DNA of 37,380 nt from an uncultured Eubacteriales bacterium (GCA_958352145.1 CATWNM010000021.1:1-37380); one strand, 5' to 3'. Counted from the first letter of the stretch, positions 14,714 through 23,510 are shown. The notes: generated by a model not told the origin, from the letters alone. Made by a program: numbers and translations.

Positions 14714-16162
14714 TTATTTTTCCTCAATGTCTTTTTTGGCTGTTGTTTTTGAGGCAGTTTTCTTTGCGGAGGATTTCTTGAATTCGGCAGATGCATGTGA
14801 GGTCGCCGTCTTTTTTGCGGCGCTTTTTTCAGTTGCTGCGCCATCCTCGGCTGTTGTGTTCTCTTTTGCCGCTTTTTTAGACGCTTTTGTAATAGAGGCG
14901 TTTGCTTTGATGAGATCAAATGCTTTCTTGACTACGATGTCCGCTACGATATCCTCTTTTGCAATTGAAATTTTTACCTGATCGGCTTCGATATTATATG
15001 CCTGCGCGATCTTTTTGTATTCTTCTTCAATTTCTTCATCGGATGCCGCTAATGCTTCCAGTTTGGCAATGGCTTCAAGCGCCAGGCGCATTTTTACCTG
15101 TTTTTCAGCCTGTGGCCGCATCTGCTGGCGAAGCGTATCCAGCGTCTGACCTGTATACTTGAAGTATGTATTCAGGTCCAGACCCTGCATGCGCAGGCGG
15201 CTGTCGTAATCGCGAACAAAATTTTCGGTTTCCGCAGTATACATAACCTCGGGAATTTCCGCTTGGAGCAGACCGATCACCGCGTCGGTAAGCTGTTCGT
15301 CAACCTGCGCGTCGGCCGCTTTTTCATTGCTCTCGTTGATTTTTGCCTTGACATCCGCTTTATATTCATCAAATGTATCAAATTCCGAAACGTCTTTGGC
15401 GAATTCATCGTCCAGCGCGGGAAGCTCCGTGACTTTGATCCCATTCAGCTTGACTTTGAAAACCGCCGGCTTTCCGGCCAATTCGGCGGCGTGATAATCT
15501 TCGGGAAACGTAACGGTCACGTCAAATGAATCGCCGACCTCGTGATTGATGATTTGATCCTCAAAACCGGGAATAAACGCACCCGAACCGATCTTCAGAC
15601 TATGTCCTTCCGCCTTGCCGCCTTCGAATGCTTTACCATCAATAGAACCGTCAAAGTCAATATTGACGATGTCGTCTTTTTTTGCCGCGCGGCCGGTAAT
15701 TTCAATTTCCCGGCTGTTGCGCTGGCGCACTTTTTCGATTTCTGCTTTTACATCGGCGGCAGTTGCATTTTTAACGTCTTTTGTCACTTTAATGCCTTTA
15801 TAGCCTTCTATTTTCACTTCCGGCTTTGTGGTGACTTTGGCGGTCATGGCAACGCCGTTTTCATCTATAGTCACAACGTCAAATTCGGGCTGGCCGATGA
15901 TCTCAAGGCCGGAGGCTTTTGCGGCATCCTCATATGCGGCGGGAAGGCAGTCATTGACGGCTTCCTCATAGAATACACCTTTGCCATACATTTTCTCAAC
16001 TATATTTCGGGGCGCTTTTCCTTTTCTAAAGCCGGGAATGTTGATATTTTTCGCATTCCTGCGGAACGCCTTGTCGTTTGCAGCGTCAAAATCCGCTTTT
16101 TCAATTTGAAACTCAATGACATATACATTGGTTTCCTGTTTCTCGGCTTTCTTAAAACTCAT
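14714..16162 (-). CDS. tig: Trigger factor with long basic C-terminal tail
   Basis: Ribosome-bound chaperone and prolyl isomerase. The N-terminal ribosome-docking signature GFRKGKAPR is at 44-52, the FKBP-type PPIase domain covers about 150-245, and the helical chaperone arms follow to about 426. Residues 427-482 form a 56-residue tail rich in Lys, Ala, Thr and Ser, similar in composition to histone H1-like tails; ordinary trigger factors end before it. The start is set by TTGGAGG nine bases upstream of the ATG. First gene of the tig-clpP-clpX unit. Confidence 0.95.
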   Translation of the reverse strand: MSFKKAEKQETNVYVIEFQIEKADFDAANDKAFRRNAKNINIPGFRKGKAPRNIVEKMYGKGVFYEEAVNDCLPAAYEDAAKASGLEIIGQPEFDVVTIDENGVAMTAKVTTKPEVKIEGYKGIKVTKDVKNATAADVKAEIEKVRQRNSREIEITGRAAKKDDIVNIDFDGSIDGKAFEGGKAEGHSLKIGSGAFIPGFEDQIINHEVGDSFDVTVTFPEDYHAAELAGKPAVFKVKLNGIKVTELPALDDEFAKDVSEFDTFDEYKADVKAKINESNEKAADAQVDEQLTDAVIGLLQAEIPEVMYTAETENFVRDYDSRLRMQGLDLNTYFKYTGQTLDTLRQQMRPQAEKQVKMRLALEAIAKLEALAASDEEIEEEYKKIAQAYNIEADQVKISIAKEDIVADIVVKKAFDLIKANASITKASKKAAKENTTAEDGAATEKSAAKKTATSHASAEFKKSSAKKTASKTTAKKDIEEK

Positions 16163-16205
16163 TTAAGTGTCCTCCAAAAATCTTCTGTTTTCATGCACAT
16201 CCATT

Positions 16206-16234
16206 ATTTTACTTCTATATTTAAATAATGTCAA
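16206..16234 (-). promoter_or_regulatory. Promoter of tig-clpP-clpX
   Basis: Minus strand TTGACA (16229-16234), 17-nt spacer, TAAAAT (16206-16211), giving a leader of about 37 nt. No terminator separates it from the upstream operon, so read-through may add to expression. Confidence 0.85.
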
Positions 16235-16261
16235 GCAATTTTATAAAATTCGTTCACATAC

Positions 16262-16999
16262 TTAGTCAAAACTGGGCGGGAAAATGATGCGGGGAATAAA
16301 ATTAAGGTAATCGGCGGAAATCATCACAAACCGGATGCCCGCGTATTCGGTGAAGGGCGGGGCGGAATATGCGCCGTGAATGTGCCCAAAATAGCATTTT
16401 TTAACGCCATACTCCAGCAAAAGCTCTACAAATGGGCTGCATACGCATCCGTTCCAGACCGGCGGAAAATGCAGAAAAGCCAAAATGGGCTTTTCGCTGC
16501 GCAGTTGCAGCTTATAGGCCTCCTCGAGACTGAGGCGAAGCCGCTGCGTTTCTCGGTTGATGAGTTTTGAGAAGTCGGTATTTTCCGGAATCCCCGACGC
16601 CGTATCGTCGTAAAACCAACCGCGCGTACCGCATAGGATATAATCTTCGATCTCATAGGCGCAGTTGTGCATCAGCCGGAGCGTGTTCAAGCTGTTTGCC
16701 TGGAAAAAGCCAGTCATTTTTTTCTGTGTTGCCCACCAAAAGTCGTGGTTTCCTTTTCCAAGATACTTCGTTCCGGGTAATCCGTCAATAAATTTAAAAT
16801 CCTCCAGTGCCTCGGTAAGACTGAGCGCCCATGAAATATCTCCGGGGATAATAACCGAATCCCCGGGTTCTACCACGGCACACCAGTTCTTTTTCAGCTT
16901 TTCGGTGTAACCCTGCCAGCGCCGGCCGAATACTTCCATGGATTTTTCAATGCCGGCGCCGATAGAAAGATGCAGATCCGCAATGGTGTAAATTGACAT
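16262..16999 (-). CDS. Metallophosphoesterase
   Basis: 245-residue calcineurin-like phosphoesterase. Metal-binding motifs are in order: DLH at 8-10, GDISW with D54, GNHDFWW at 83-89 (N84, H85), LHFPP, and GHIHG near the C-terminus. No signal peptide. Substrate cannot be told from sequence. It is the last gene of the long minus-strand operon, 20 bases after thrC, with GGGAGG upstream of the ATG. Confidence 0.9.
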   Translation of the reverse strand: MSIYTIADLHLSIGAGIEKSMEVFGRRWQGYTEKLKKNWCAVVEPGDSVIIPGDISWALSLTEALEDFKFIDGLPGTKYLGKGNHDFWWATQKKMTGFFQANSLNTLRLMHNCAYEIEDYILCGTRGWFYDDTASGIPENTDFSKLINRETQRLRLSLEEAYKLQLRSEKPILAFLHFPPVWNGCVCSPFVELLLEYGVKKCYFGHIHGAYSAPPFTEYAGIRFVMISADYLNFIPRIIFPPSFD

Positions 17000-17019
17000 C
17001 GCGTCCTCCCATATACCGG

Positions 17020-18504
17020 TTAGTCTGCAAAATGGAGAACATCTGCCTTCATTTCATCTGCATCAATCGTTTTTGTAAAGCGCACGGCTCGTTTGTCGAT
17101 ATCGAGCAGCGGTGCCGGGATCTCGATGCCCGTGTAGTCGGCGAGTGCGGCGAGCGCGCGAAGTTCATCACTGGCGGTATTTTTTGTCAGAGCGGTATAC
17201 ACGTCGCTTGCAAATTTATAGGGGCTTGCAGTGGATGCGAGCAGGAGATGGTTTTTGCTGTGCGATTGCTTTTGGTATTGCTTGGCGCAGTATAGGCCGA
17301 CGGCAGTATGCGTGTCGCAGAGATACCGATGCACATCGAAGGTTTCTTTGATGGTCTGTGCGGTGTTCGCTTCGTCGCAGAAATAGCCTTTGAAATCTTT
17401 GTCGATGGCTGCTTTGATATCGGTATCCAGGCTATAGCGCCCGTTTTCGGTCAACGCGCGCATATATTGCGCGGTTCTTTCGGCACCGCCGAGCAAATAT
17501 AAAAGGCGTTCCAAATTGCTGGAGATCAGGATATCCATGGACGGAGACATGGTGGTATAAAATTTCCGATTACGGTCGTACGTACCCGTCGCGAGAAAAT
17601 CGGTCAGAATGTTGTTTCGGTTGGAGGCGCAGATCAGCGTATCCACGGGCAGTCCCATGTGCTTTGCGATATAGGCAGCGAAAATGTTGCCGAAGTTTCC
17701 GGTCGGCACGCAGATGTCGATCGGCTCCCCCATGCGTATTGAGCCGGAGCGGACCATGTCGCAGTAGGCGGAGACGTAGTATACGATCTGCGGCGCTAGA
17801 CGCCCCCAGTTGATGGAATTGGCGCTGGATAGAAAAATTCCGCGGCGATTTAGTTCTTCGGCCACTGCAGCATCGGAAAAAATGCGTTTTACGCCGCTTT
17901 GCGCATCGTCAAAATTGCCGCGTATGGCGCAGACGTCCACATTTGCGCCGCCCTGCGTCGCCATTTGCAGCTTTTGTACGCGGCTGACGCCATCGACAGG
18001 GTAATATACTTTAATCTTGATCTTTTCCAGATCACGATATCCCTCCAGCGCTGCTTTTCCGGTATCGCCGGAGGTGGCAACAAGGATCATCGCCGTGCGG
18101 TCTTCTTTCGTTTTGTCCAGTGCGCGTCGCAGCAAGCGCGGCATGATTTGCAGCGCCATATCCTTAAATGCGCAGGTTGGTCCATGCCAGAGTTCCAGGA
18201 CATGAAGCCGGTCGTCTATCTGTACGCAGGGAGCGGCGCCGCCGGGAAATTTTTGCGGACAGTAAGCCGCTTGGCAGTCCTTCGTCAGTTCTTCTATCGT
18301 GTAATCGTCTAAAAACATGGATAGGATCTGCGCGGCGCGGCTGACATAGCCCTGCTGAGCTAGCGCAGCGAGCGCGTCTTGCGGAAGTTTCGGAATATAT
18401 TCCGGCATAAACAGGCCGCCGTCTGCGGCAAGTCCCTGCTTAATTGCCTGTGCGGCGGGAACGCCGCAAGACTCGTTTATGCTTCTGGTGCTTTTGTACA
18501 TCAT
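17020..18504 (-). CDS. thrC: Threonine synthase
   Basis: PLP-dependent enzyme making threonine from O-phosphohomoserine (EC 4.2.3.1). 494 residues, the longer type II-like form. The PLP lysine is K114 in the segment HGPTCAFKDMALQ (108-120); the phosphate-binding region VATSGDTGKAAL and SANSINWGRLAPQ are both conserved. GGAAGGG precedes the first of two consecutive ATG codons. It shares a transcript with an ApgM-like gene five positions upstream that may supply the homoserine kinase step. Confidence 0.95.
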   Translation of the reverse strand: MMYKSTRSINESCGVPAAQAIKQGLAADGGLFMPEYIPKLPQDALAALAQQGYVSRAAQILSMFLDDYTIEELTKDCQAAYCPQKFPGGAAPCVQIDDRLHVLELWHGPTCAFKDMALQIMPRLLRRALDKTKEDRTAMILVATSGDTGKAALEGYRDLEKIKIKVYYPVDGVSRVQKLQMATQGGANVDVCAIRGNFDDAQSGVKRIFSDAAVAEELNRRGIFLSSANSINWGRLAPQIVYYVSAYCDMVRSGSIRMGEPIDICVPTGNFGNIFAAYIAKHMGLPVDTLICASNRNNILTDFLATGTYDRNRKFYTTMSPSMDILISSNLERLLYLLGGAERTAQYMRALTENGRYSLDTDIKAAIDKDFKGYFCDEANTAQTIKETFDVHRYLCDTHTAVGLYCAKQYQKQSHSKNHLLLASTASPYKFASDVYTALTKNTASDELRALAALADYTGIEIPAPLLDIDKRAVRFTKTIDADEMKADVLHFAD

Positions 18505-18522
18505 GATTTTGCCCTTCCGATT

Positions 18523-19464
18523 TTATAGTCTCTTTAAAAAATTATATGCGTTTTGATAGAAAATTGCGTGGATTAGTTCATCGCTGAAATTGCGTGCCGA
18601 CATTGCATCTGCCAAACGATCCAGCTGATCGATGCTGCCGATGCCCTCAGGCGTCGTTTCAATACCGTCAAAATCACAGCCAAGACAGATGGTATGCTGA
18701 CCGTCCAGACCAAGAAAATATTCGATATGTTCGATAATGCTTGCGATCGAGGAAATGTTGGCATCATTCCCGCATAGGTGTGCGCGCGCAAGAGAAATGC
18801 CGACGATTCCGCCGCAGCGCTTGATTTTGGTGAATTGCTCATCGGTCAGGTTCCGGGGATGCACCGCGATCGTATTGGAATCGGAATGCGAAGCCAAAAT
18901 CGGCCGCCGTGCCGAGGCAGCCATTTCAGCGATTTCATCGATGACTTTTTGAGACGAATGTGAAACGTCGATCGTGATTCCCAAATCAAATGCCATTTTG
19001 ACTACGCTTCGTCCGAGCTGCGTGAGCGGGGAATTGGTATCATAGCCGCCGCCCAGCGCGTTTTCGCCCGACCAATTTAAAGACATAAAGCGTACGCCCG
19101 CATCATACAATTCATGTATGCGCTCGATATTTCCGGAGAGTATGCGCGCATCTTCTACCGCGAGAAAAAAAGCGGCCGTTTTATCGGGCAGCTGCTGCGC
19201 ATCTGTAAATGTCCGGCAAATTGCCGCACTTTGCCGGTTGCTTTCGATCTCGCATTTAAAATTGTTTAAGATTCGCCAGAACAGCGAGTAGGCTTCGTCG
19301 TCGTTTTTGCGCTTATCGCTCCAAATTGCGGCAATTTGGATATATTTTTTGTATTTAGAAATTTTGTCTATCGCGACATGCAGCGAATTGGATTTCAGCG
19401 GCTGATGCTCATTGTACATTCTGTATGGCGTGTCGCAGTGCAGATCAAATAGCTTGAGTTCCAA
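18523..19464 (-). CDS. Membrane dipeptidase-like peptidase (M19 family)
   Basis: 313 residues of the renal dipeptidase family of zinc peptidases. Metal ligands: H9 and D11 in DLHCDT, E104 in VEDARI, H169 in IDVSHSS and H193 in ASHSDS; the following segment AVHPRNLTDEQ is typical. No signal peptide or lipid anchor, so it is probably a cytoplasmic dipeptidase. Translation appears to start at TTG (19464): GGAGG is seven bases upstream and the conserved N-terminus begins immediately after. Shares the operon with thrC and yraN. Confidence 0.93.
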   Translation of the reverse strand: MELKLFDLHCDTPYRMYNEHQPLKSNSLHVAIDKISKYKKYIQIAAIWSDKRKNDDEAYSLFWRILNNFKCEIESNRQSAAICRTFTDAQQLPDKTAAFFLAVEDARILSGNIERIHELYDAGVRFMSLNWSGENALGGGYDTNSPLTQLGRSVVKMAFDLGITIDVSHSSQKVIDEIAEMAASARRPILASHSDSNTIAVHPRNLTDEQFTKIKRCGGIVGISLARAHLCGNDANISSIASIIEHIEYFLGLDGQHTICLGCDFDGIETTPEGIGSIDQLDRLADAMSARNFSDELIHAIFYQNAYNFLKRL

Positions 19465-19479
19465 TGGCTTTCCTCCAGT

Positions 19480-19857
19480 TCAGAGACGAAATGCATCTTC
19501 AATATGATTGAATTGAATCGTTTCGCCGAGATACACTTCGATCACATCAAAGCGCACGGCCTTTTCAGTCGGGTGGTTTTGCAAAAAGATACCCGCGGTA
19601 TAAATGATATGGCGCTGTTTTTGTTTGTTTACCGCTTCGGCGGGGCGGCCGTAATTCGCAAAATGCACCGGATTATCCGCACGCGTCTTGACTTCTGCAA
19701 AAACAAGATATTCCGAGTTTTCTGCGATTATGTCAATCTCGCCGTGCGCGCTCCGTACATTGCGCGCCAATATTTTGTAACCTTTGCCGCAAAGATGCTT
19801 TGCCGCAAGTTTTTCCCCTCGTTTCCCGGTCGCAGCCGCGTTTTTCAAAAACATCAT
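19480..19857 (-). CDS. yraN: YraN family endonuclease-like protein (UPF0102)
   Basis: About 125 residues with the family core GxxGExxA near the N-terminus and the nuclease-fold motif GEIDIIAE...LVFAEVKTR (D, E, K pattern of PD-(D/E)XK enzymes). Biological role not established. I place the start at the ATG at 19857 because it overlaps the rnhB stop TGA by four bases. An in-frame GTG at 19878 would overlap rnhB more and lacks a better ribosome site. The rnhB-yraN pair is a frequent neighbourhood. Confidence 0.9.
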   Translation of the reverse strand: MMFLKNAAATGKRGEKLAAKHLCGKGYKILARNVRSAHGEIDIIAENSEYLVFAEVKTRADNPVHFANYGRPAEAVNKQKQRHIIYTAGIFLQNHPTEKAVRFDVIEVYLGETIQFNHIEDAFRL

Positions 19858-20462
19858 TGATCTTTTTTCTGCACACACCGCAGAAAGCTTTTACGGTGCA
19901 GCGGACATGGCCCATATTTTTGCAGAAGCGCACGATGCTCTTTTGTCGGGTACCCCTTGTGCTTTTTAAAATTGTATTCTGGGTACTGCACGTCCATTTC
20001 CAAGCAGTATCGGTCGCGGGTCACTTTTGCCAGAATGGACGCGGCAGCGATGGAGGGAGACTTTGCATCTCCTTTGACAATCGTCATAGCGGGGATGGGA
20101 AAGTTGCGTACGCAGTTGCCGTCTACAATGGCGAAGTCGGCAGGGATGGGGAGACCGCTTATGGCGCGCGCCATAGCGAGCATCGTTGCGTTCAGAATGT
20201 TTAGCCGATCAATTTCTTCAGAAGAGGCCGAAGCGACACAGTAGGAAACGGCGTCCGCGCATATTTGATCAAAAAGCTTTTCCCGTTTCGCTTCAGACAA
20301 CTTTTTTGAATCATCAAGGCCGTCAATCACACAATCCGGCGGAAGAATACAGGCGGCGGCGACGACTGGCCCGGCCAGTGGGCCGCGGCCCGCTTCGTCC
20401 ACGCCGCAGATGTGGGTATATCCGTCGTTTATCAGAGCAAGTTCATAATCAAATGTGAGCAT
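19854..20462 (-). CDS. rnhB: Ribonuclease HII
   Basis: 202-residue enzyme removing ribonucleotides from DNA-RNA hybrids (EC 3.1.26.4). Catalytic acidic residues are visible: D22 and E23 in GVDEAGRGPLAGP, D114 in IVDGN, and D132 in KGDAKSPSIAAAS. The segment ASILAKVTRD and the C-terminal HxxSF-like region HRKSF are family-typical. It starts four bases after the rbgA stop, the order rbgA-rnhB being conserved in Firmicutes. Confidence 0.97.
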   Translation of the reverse strand: MLTFDYELALINDGYTHICGVDEAGRGPLAGPVVAAACILPPDCVIDGLDDSKKLSEAKREKLFDQICADAVSYCVASASSEEIDRLNILNATMLAMARAISGLPIPADFAIVDGNCVRNFPIPAMTIVKGDAKSPSIAAASILAKVTRDRYCLEMDVQYPEYNFKKHKGYPTKEHRALLQKYGPCPLHRKSFLRCVQKKDQ

Positions 20463-20466
20463 AAAA

Positions 20467-21351
20467 TTACCTGTCTATTTCATCAGGACGTTCGAGTGAG
20501 ATGCGGCCGATTTCGGCGCGCCGGAACTCTCCGAGGAGCGTCTTCGCCGTGCGCGTGTGGTCGACTGCGCCGCCGGACATCAGAAAGCCGCGTTTTTTTC
20601 CAACCAGTTCAAACAAGTCATACAGATCCATTTCCTGCCAGCAATCTTCGCAGGTCAGTTTGTAGCGTGCGGCAAACCGGTTCTTTGCGAGGCTTCGCAG
20701 CCTGCCGCAGAGCAGCATAGCGATTTCTTCGGTATCCAGAATCTGATCTTTTATCGCGCCGGTCATCGCCAGATTTTCTCCAACCTTTTTTTCTTCAAAT
20801 TTGGGCCAAAGGACGCCCGGCATATCCAAAAGCTCAAGGCCAATCGAAGTGGTTACCCATTGTTTGTTTGTAGTGACGCCGGGGCGATCCTCTACTTTGG
20901 CTTTTTTGATTCCGGCCAGCCGGTTGATGAAAGAAGATTTCCCCACGTTTGGTATCCCGACGACCATTGAGCGGATTTTTTTGCCGGTCATGCCCTTTTC
21001 GGCCCAGCGCCGGAGCTTGTCCTGAAGGATTTCTGTAACTGCTGGATAGATTGCGTGCAACCCTTCTCCGGTGATACAGTCGATTAAGAGGGCTTTTTCA
21101 TTTCTCGCCGCAAAACGGCGAAGCCATGCGCCGCTGATATCAGGATCGGCCATAGATGCTTTATTCAGCAGAATCAGCCGGGGTTTGTCTCCAATCAGCC
21201 TCGAAATTTCCGGGTTTTGAGAACTGTATGGAATCCTGGCATCCCGGATTTCCACAACGATATCGACGAGCCGAAGATTTTCCTGAATCAGCCGGCGCGT
21301 TTTTGCCATGTGTCCGGGAAACCATTGTATCTGATACTGTGAGTCTGACAT
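20467..21351 (-). CDS. rbgA: Ribosome biogenesis GTPase A
   Basis: 294-residue circularly permuted GTPase (YlqF/RbgA) needed for late 50S assembly. The motif order is permuted: G4 LNKASMAD (62-69) precedes G1 GIPNVGKSS (132-140) and G3 DMPG (176-179). N-terminal WFPGHMAK is the family hallmark. The C-terminal ANTAR-like helical domain is present. The ribosomal protein gene rplS, usually in the same unit, is here transcribed the other way beyond apgM. Confidence 0.96.
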   Translation of the reverse strand: MSDSQYQIQWFPGHMAKTRRLIQENLRLVDIVVEIRDARIPYSSQNPEISRLIGDKPRLILLNKASMADPDISGAWLRRFAARNEKALLIDCITGEGLHAIYPAVTEILQDKLRRWAEKGMTGKKIRSMVVGIPNVGKSSFINRLAGIKKAKVEDRPGVTTNKQWVTTSIGLELLDMPGVLWPKFEEKKVGENLAMTGAIKDQILDTEEIAMLLCGRLRSLAKNRFAARYKLTCEDCWQEMDLYDLFELVGKKRGFLMSGGAVDHTRTAKTLLGEFRRAEIGRISLERPDEIDR

Positions 21352-21368
21352 GAATGATTCCCCGTCGT

Positions 21369-21941
21369 TTATTTTACCATGCCGAATTTTCCAATGGGAA
21401 AAAGGCGGAACAGGACTTTTCCAATGATTTCGTTTCGATCGACCAGCCCAATTTCCGAACTGCGGCTGTCTAGAGAATGATTGCGGTTATCTCCCATCAC
21501 GAAATATTGGTTTTCACTGACATAAATCGGAAATTCCAAATTCGTCGTTACGCGCGCGTCGGTCGCCAGTTTTCTGTATGCGCTTTCATCTAGAATATAT
21601 TCGGTTCCATCCGGATCGGTAATAGTGACGATCCAGGTGTCAAAATTGATGTCGACCGTTTGACCGGGCGTTGCGATCACACGCTTGACGATGGGGTCCG
21701 AATGGCGGGAATTAATTTTTTGAAATACGAGAATGTCTCCGTATTTTGGTTCAAAAAGCAAATCTGACAAAAGCAAAAGTTCACCGTCGTGCAGCGTCTC
21801 CTGCATGGAATCTCCGTCTACGCGCGCCGGCCGCGCGATAAACGTAAAGATTAAAAGAACAAGACAAGCCGAGAGTATGATGAGTTCCACCCAGTCGAAT
21901 AGATTGAGTGTAAAAGCGGATTGCTTCGGCGTTTCGGGCAT
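21369..21941 (-). CDS. lepB: Signal peptidase I
   Basis: Membrane serine protease that cleaves Sec and Tat signal peptides (EC 3.4.21.89). One transmembrane helix at about 16-37, then catalytic S45 in GDSMQ and K86 in VKRVIA; the box YFVMGDNRNHSLDSR is conserved. 190 residues counted from the ATG at 21941, chosen because AAGGAG lies eight to nine bases upstream; an in-frame GTG at 21950 is too close to that site. It begins 12 bases after the stop of the ApgM-like gene, with its ribosome site overlapping that stop. Confidence 0.96.
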   Translation of the reverse strand: MPETPKQSAFTLNLFDWVELIILSACLVLLIFTFIARPARVDGDSMQETLHDGELLLLSDLLFEPKYGDILVFQKINSRHSDPIVKRVIATPGQTVDINFDTWIVTITDPDGTEYILDESAYRKLATDARVTTNLEFPIYVSENQYFVMGDNRNHSLDSRSSEIGLVDRNEIIGKVLFRLFPIGKFGMVK

Positions 21942-21953
21942 ATCGGCCACTCC

Positions 21954-23162
21954 TTATTTTTCAATAATAAAATTCAGCAGTTGACTGCCGTCCGGGTAAT
22001 AAAGTTTTGTGTGTTCCGCTAGAGCTTCGGTAAAAGATTCGATGCCATGGACGTCTTTTTCACTGGAGTATACAAAAAACGGCACCGGCTCCATGCTGTG
22101 CGTCCGAAGCTCGATCGGCGTAGGATGATCGGGAAGGACAAAAATTTTGAATGGCTCTGAACTTTCTTTCAAATAATCATATACAGGTTTTAGAATGCAC
22201 TCGTCTATTTTTTCGATTGCCAATACTTTATTTTCGATTTCTGCACGGTGGCCGCATTCGTCCGGTCCCTCGACGTGTACGAAAACCAGATCATATCCGG
22301 TGTCAAAGGCGTGAATAGCGGCGTCGGCCTTTCCTTTATAATTGGTGTGAACTGTACCGGTTGCGCCTTCAACGTCGATGGAAGTCATTCCCGCGCAGAT
22401 TCCAATACCTTTGATCAGATCGACGGCGGAGATTACGGCGCCGCGCAGCCCCCACTTTTCCGAAAAAGAGGGAAGCGCAGGCTTTTTGCCTGGACTCCAG
22501 AGCCAGATCGAATTGGCGGGGCGTTTACCCGCTTGTCTTCTTGCGGCATTGACGGGATGTTCGTTTAAAACGTCATAGCTGGCGCGCATAAGTTGATAAA
22601 AGGGCTCGCCGGCTTCTCCGGCAGGCAGATAGGGCGCGATGCATTTGCCAAGAATATCATGCGGACGCATAAATGGAAACGTATCGCTGGAATTTTTCCA
22701 AAGCAGACAGTGCCGGTAAGAAACGCCGGTATAAAAGTGCCGCACATCGTTGCCGAAAGCAGCCTCAAGCGCCTGAATCAACCGATCGGCTTCGGGCGTG
22801 GTGATTTCGTCCGCACTGTGATCCAGCATAATCTTTTGCGGATAGTCCTCTTCTTCGCTGAGTGTCACCAGATTGCAGCGGTAAGCTGTTTCATCCGGCT
22901 GCATATTCAGGCCCATGCTCATGGCTTCAAGCGGAGATCGGCCTTTGGAATAGAGGCGCGGGTCATAAGATAAAATGGAGAGGTTTGCGGTATCGCTTTC
23001 CGGCACCATTCCCTTGGGAACGTTTGATACCGTGCCGCACAGCGAAACGCGTGCCAGCGCATCCATGGTTGGTTTTTTTGCGGCTTCCATCGGCGTGCGG
23101 TCGCCGAGTTCTTTAATTTTTCTGTCTGCCATACCGTCGCAAACCAGAATCAGGTATTTCAT
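21954..23162 (-). CDS. ApgM-family phosphoglycerate mutase / proposed homoserine kinase
   Basis: 402 residues of the alkaline phosphatase superfamily, archaeal-type cofactor-independent phosphoglycerate mutase branch. D9 (LVCDGMAD) and the nucleophile region PESDTANLS (54-62) supply the first metal site; VHVEGPDECGHR and VLPDHPTP supply the others. The segment SKGRSPLEAMSMG is typical. Bacterial members of this branch have been proposed as homoserine kinases (TIGR02535 from memory) when near thrC. thrC lies downstream in the same operon, so that reading competes with phosphoglycerate mutase. The start ATG at 23162 follows TTTGGAGAA; a TTG further upstream is less likely. First gene of the long operon. 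Confidence 0.85.
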   Translation of the reverse strand: MKYLILVCDGMADRKIKELGDRTPMEAAKKPTMDALARVSLCGTVSNVPKGMVPESDTANLSILSYDPRLYSKGRSPLEAMSMGLNMQPDETAYRCNLVTLSEEEDYPQKIMLDHSADEITTPEADRLIQALEAAFGNDVRHFYTGVSYRHCLLWKNSSDTFPFMRPHDILGKCIAPYLPAGEAGEPFYQLMRASYDVLNEHPVNAARRQAGKRPANSIWLWSPGKKPALPSFSEKWGLRGAVISAVDLIKGIGICAGMTSIDVEGATGTVHTNYKGKADAAIHAFDTGYDLVFVHVEGPDECGHRAEIENKVLAIEKIDECILKPVYDYLKESSEPFKIFVLPDHPTPIELRTHSMEPVPFFVYSSEKDVHGIESFTEALAEHTKLYYPDGSQLLNFIIEK

Positions 23163-23216
23163 ATGTGTATTCTCCAAACAGATAGATTATAGAGAAAATT
23201 GATTATTATTCAAATT

Positions 23217-23245
23217 ATTATAGCACAGCACGGCGGATTATACAA
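23217..23245 (-). promoter_or_regulatory. Promoter of the ApgM-lepB-rbgA-rnhB-thrC operon
   Basis: Minus strand TTGTAT (23240-23245), 17-nt spacer, perfect TATAAT (23217-23222), 55 bases before the first ATG. A second TATAAT overlaps the -35 and may form an alternative start. Confidence 0.65.
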
Positions 23246-23394
23246 TATATTTTGCCGGATTCTGTTAATTTTTTTATGGCGAATGCACGTATAAAACACG
23301 TATAAAATATGTTGAGAATTGTTGCGCGCGGTCAAGCGGTGCACAGTTTAAAGTTTAAATTTCATTGTTTTAACGGCATTTTTTGTAAAAACTA

Positions 23395-23423
23395 TTGCTT
23401 TTTATTTTTTAATATGGTAAAAT
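23395..23423 (+). promoter_or_regulatory. Promoter of rplS
   Basis: TTGCTT (23395-23400), 17-nt spacer, TAAAAT (23418-23423). It leaves a leader of about 80 nt. Confidence 0.7.
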
Positions 23424-23430
23424 AAACGAC

Positions 23431-23508
23431 GTTGTGTGCATAGCACACGAATAAGAACAGTCCTCTGCATTGCTCACGCAAGAATGTTCGATGGATAAGG
23501 AGGAGCCG
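23431..23508 (+). promoter_or_regulatory. Candidate L19 leader (autoregulatory RNA)
   Basis: Two hairpins lie between promoter and rplS: GTGTGC/GCACAC with loop ATA (23434-23448), and a nested structure GAACA/TGTTC (23455-23459 and 23485-23489) enclosing TTGC-TCAC-GCAA (23470-23481). The ribosome site AAGGAGGA follows at once. Firmicutes have a known L19 leader class (Rfam L19_leader); assignment here is by position and general shape, not by a model search. Confidence 0.5.
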
Positions 23509-23510
23509 TG

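Larger units (their letters stand above)
23163..23510. other. Divergent intergenic region between ApgM operon and rplS
   Basis: No gene. It holds promoters in both directions, the rplS leader structure, and a perfect tandem duplication of the 11-mer CACGTATAAAA (23286-23307). The remainder is AT-rich. Confidence 0.7.

Noticed and set aside
14719..14881. Frameshift in the tig 3' end causing the unusual tail
   Set aside because: The tail codes a consistent Lys/Ala/Ser/Thr-rich sequence ending in a normal stop, and other frames give no better trigger-factor ending.
15542..16228. Long plus-strand open frame opposite tig
   Set aside because: Shadow of the trigger factor gene; hydrophobic composition results from reading codons backwards.
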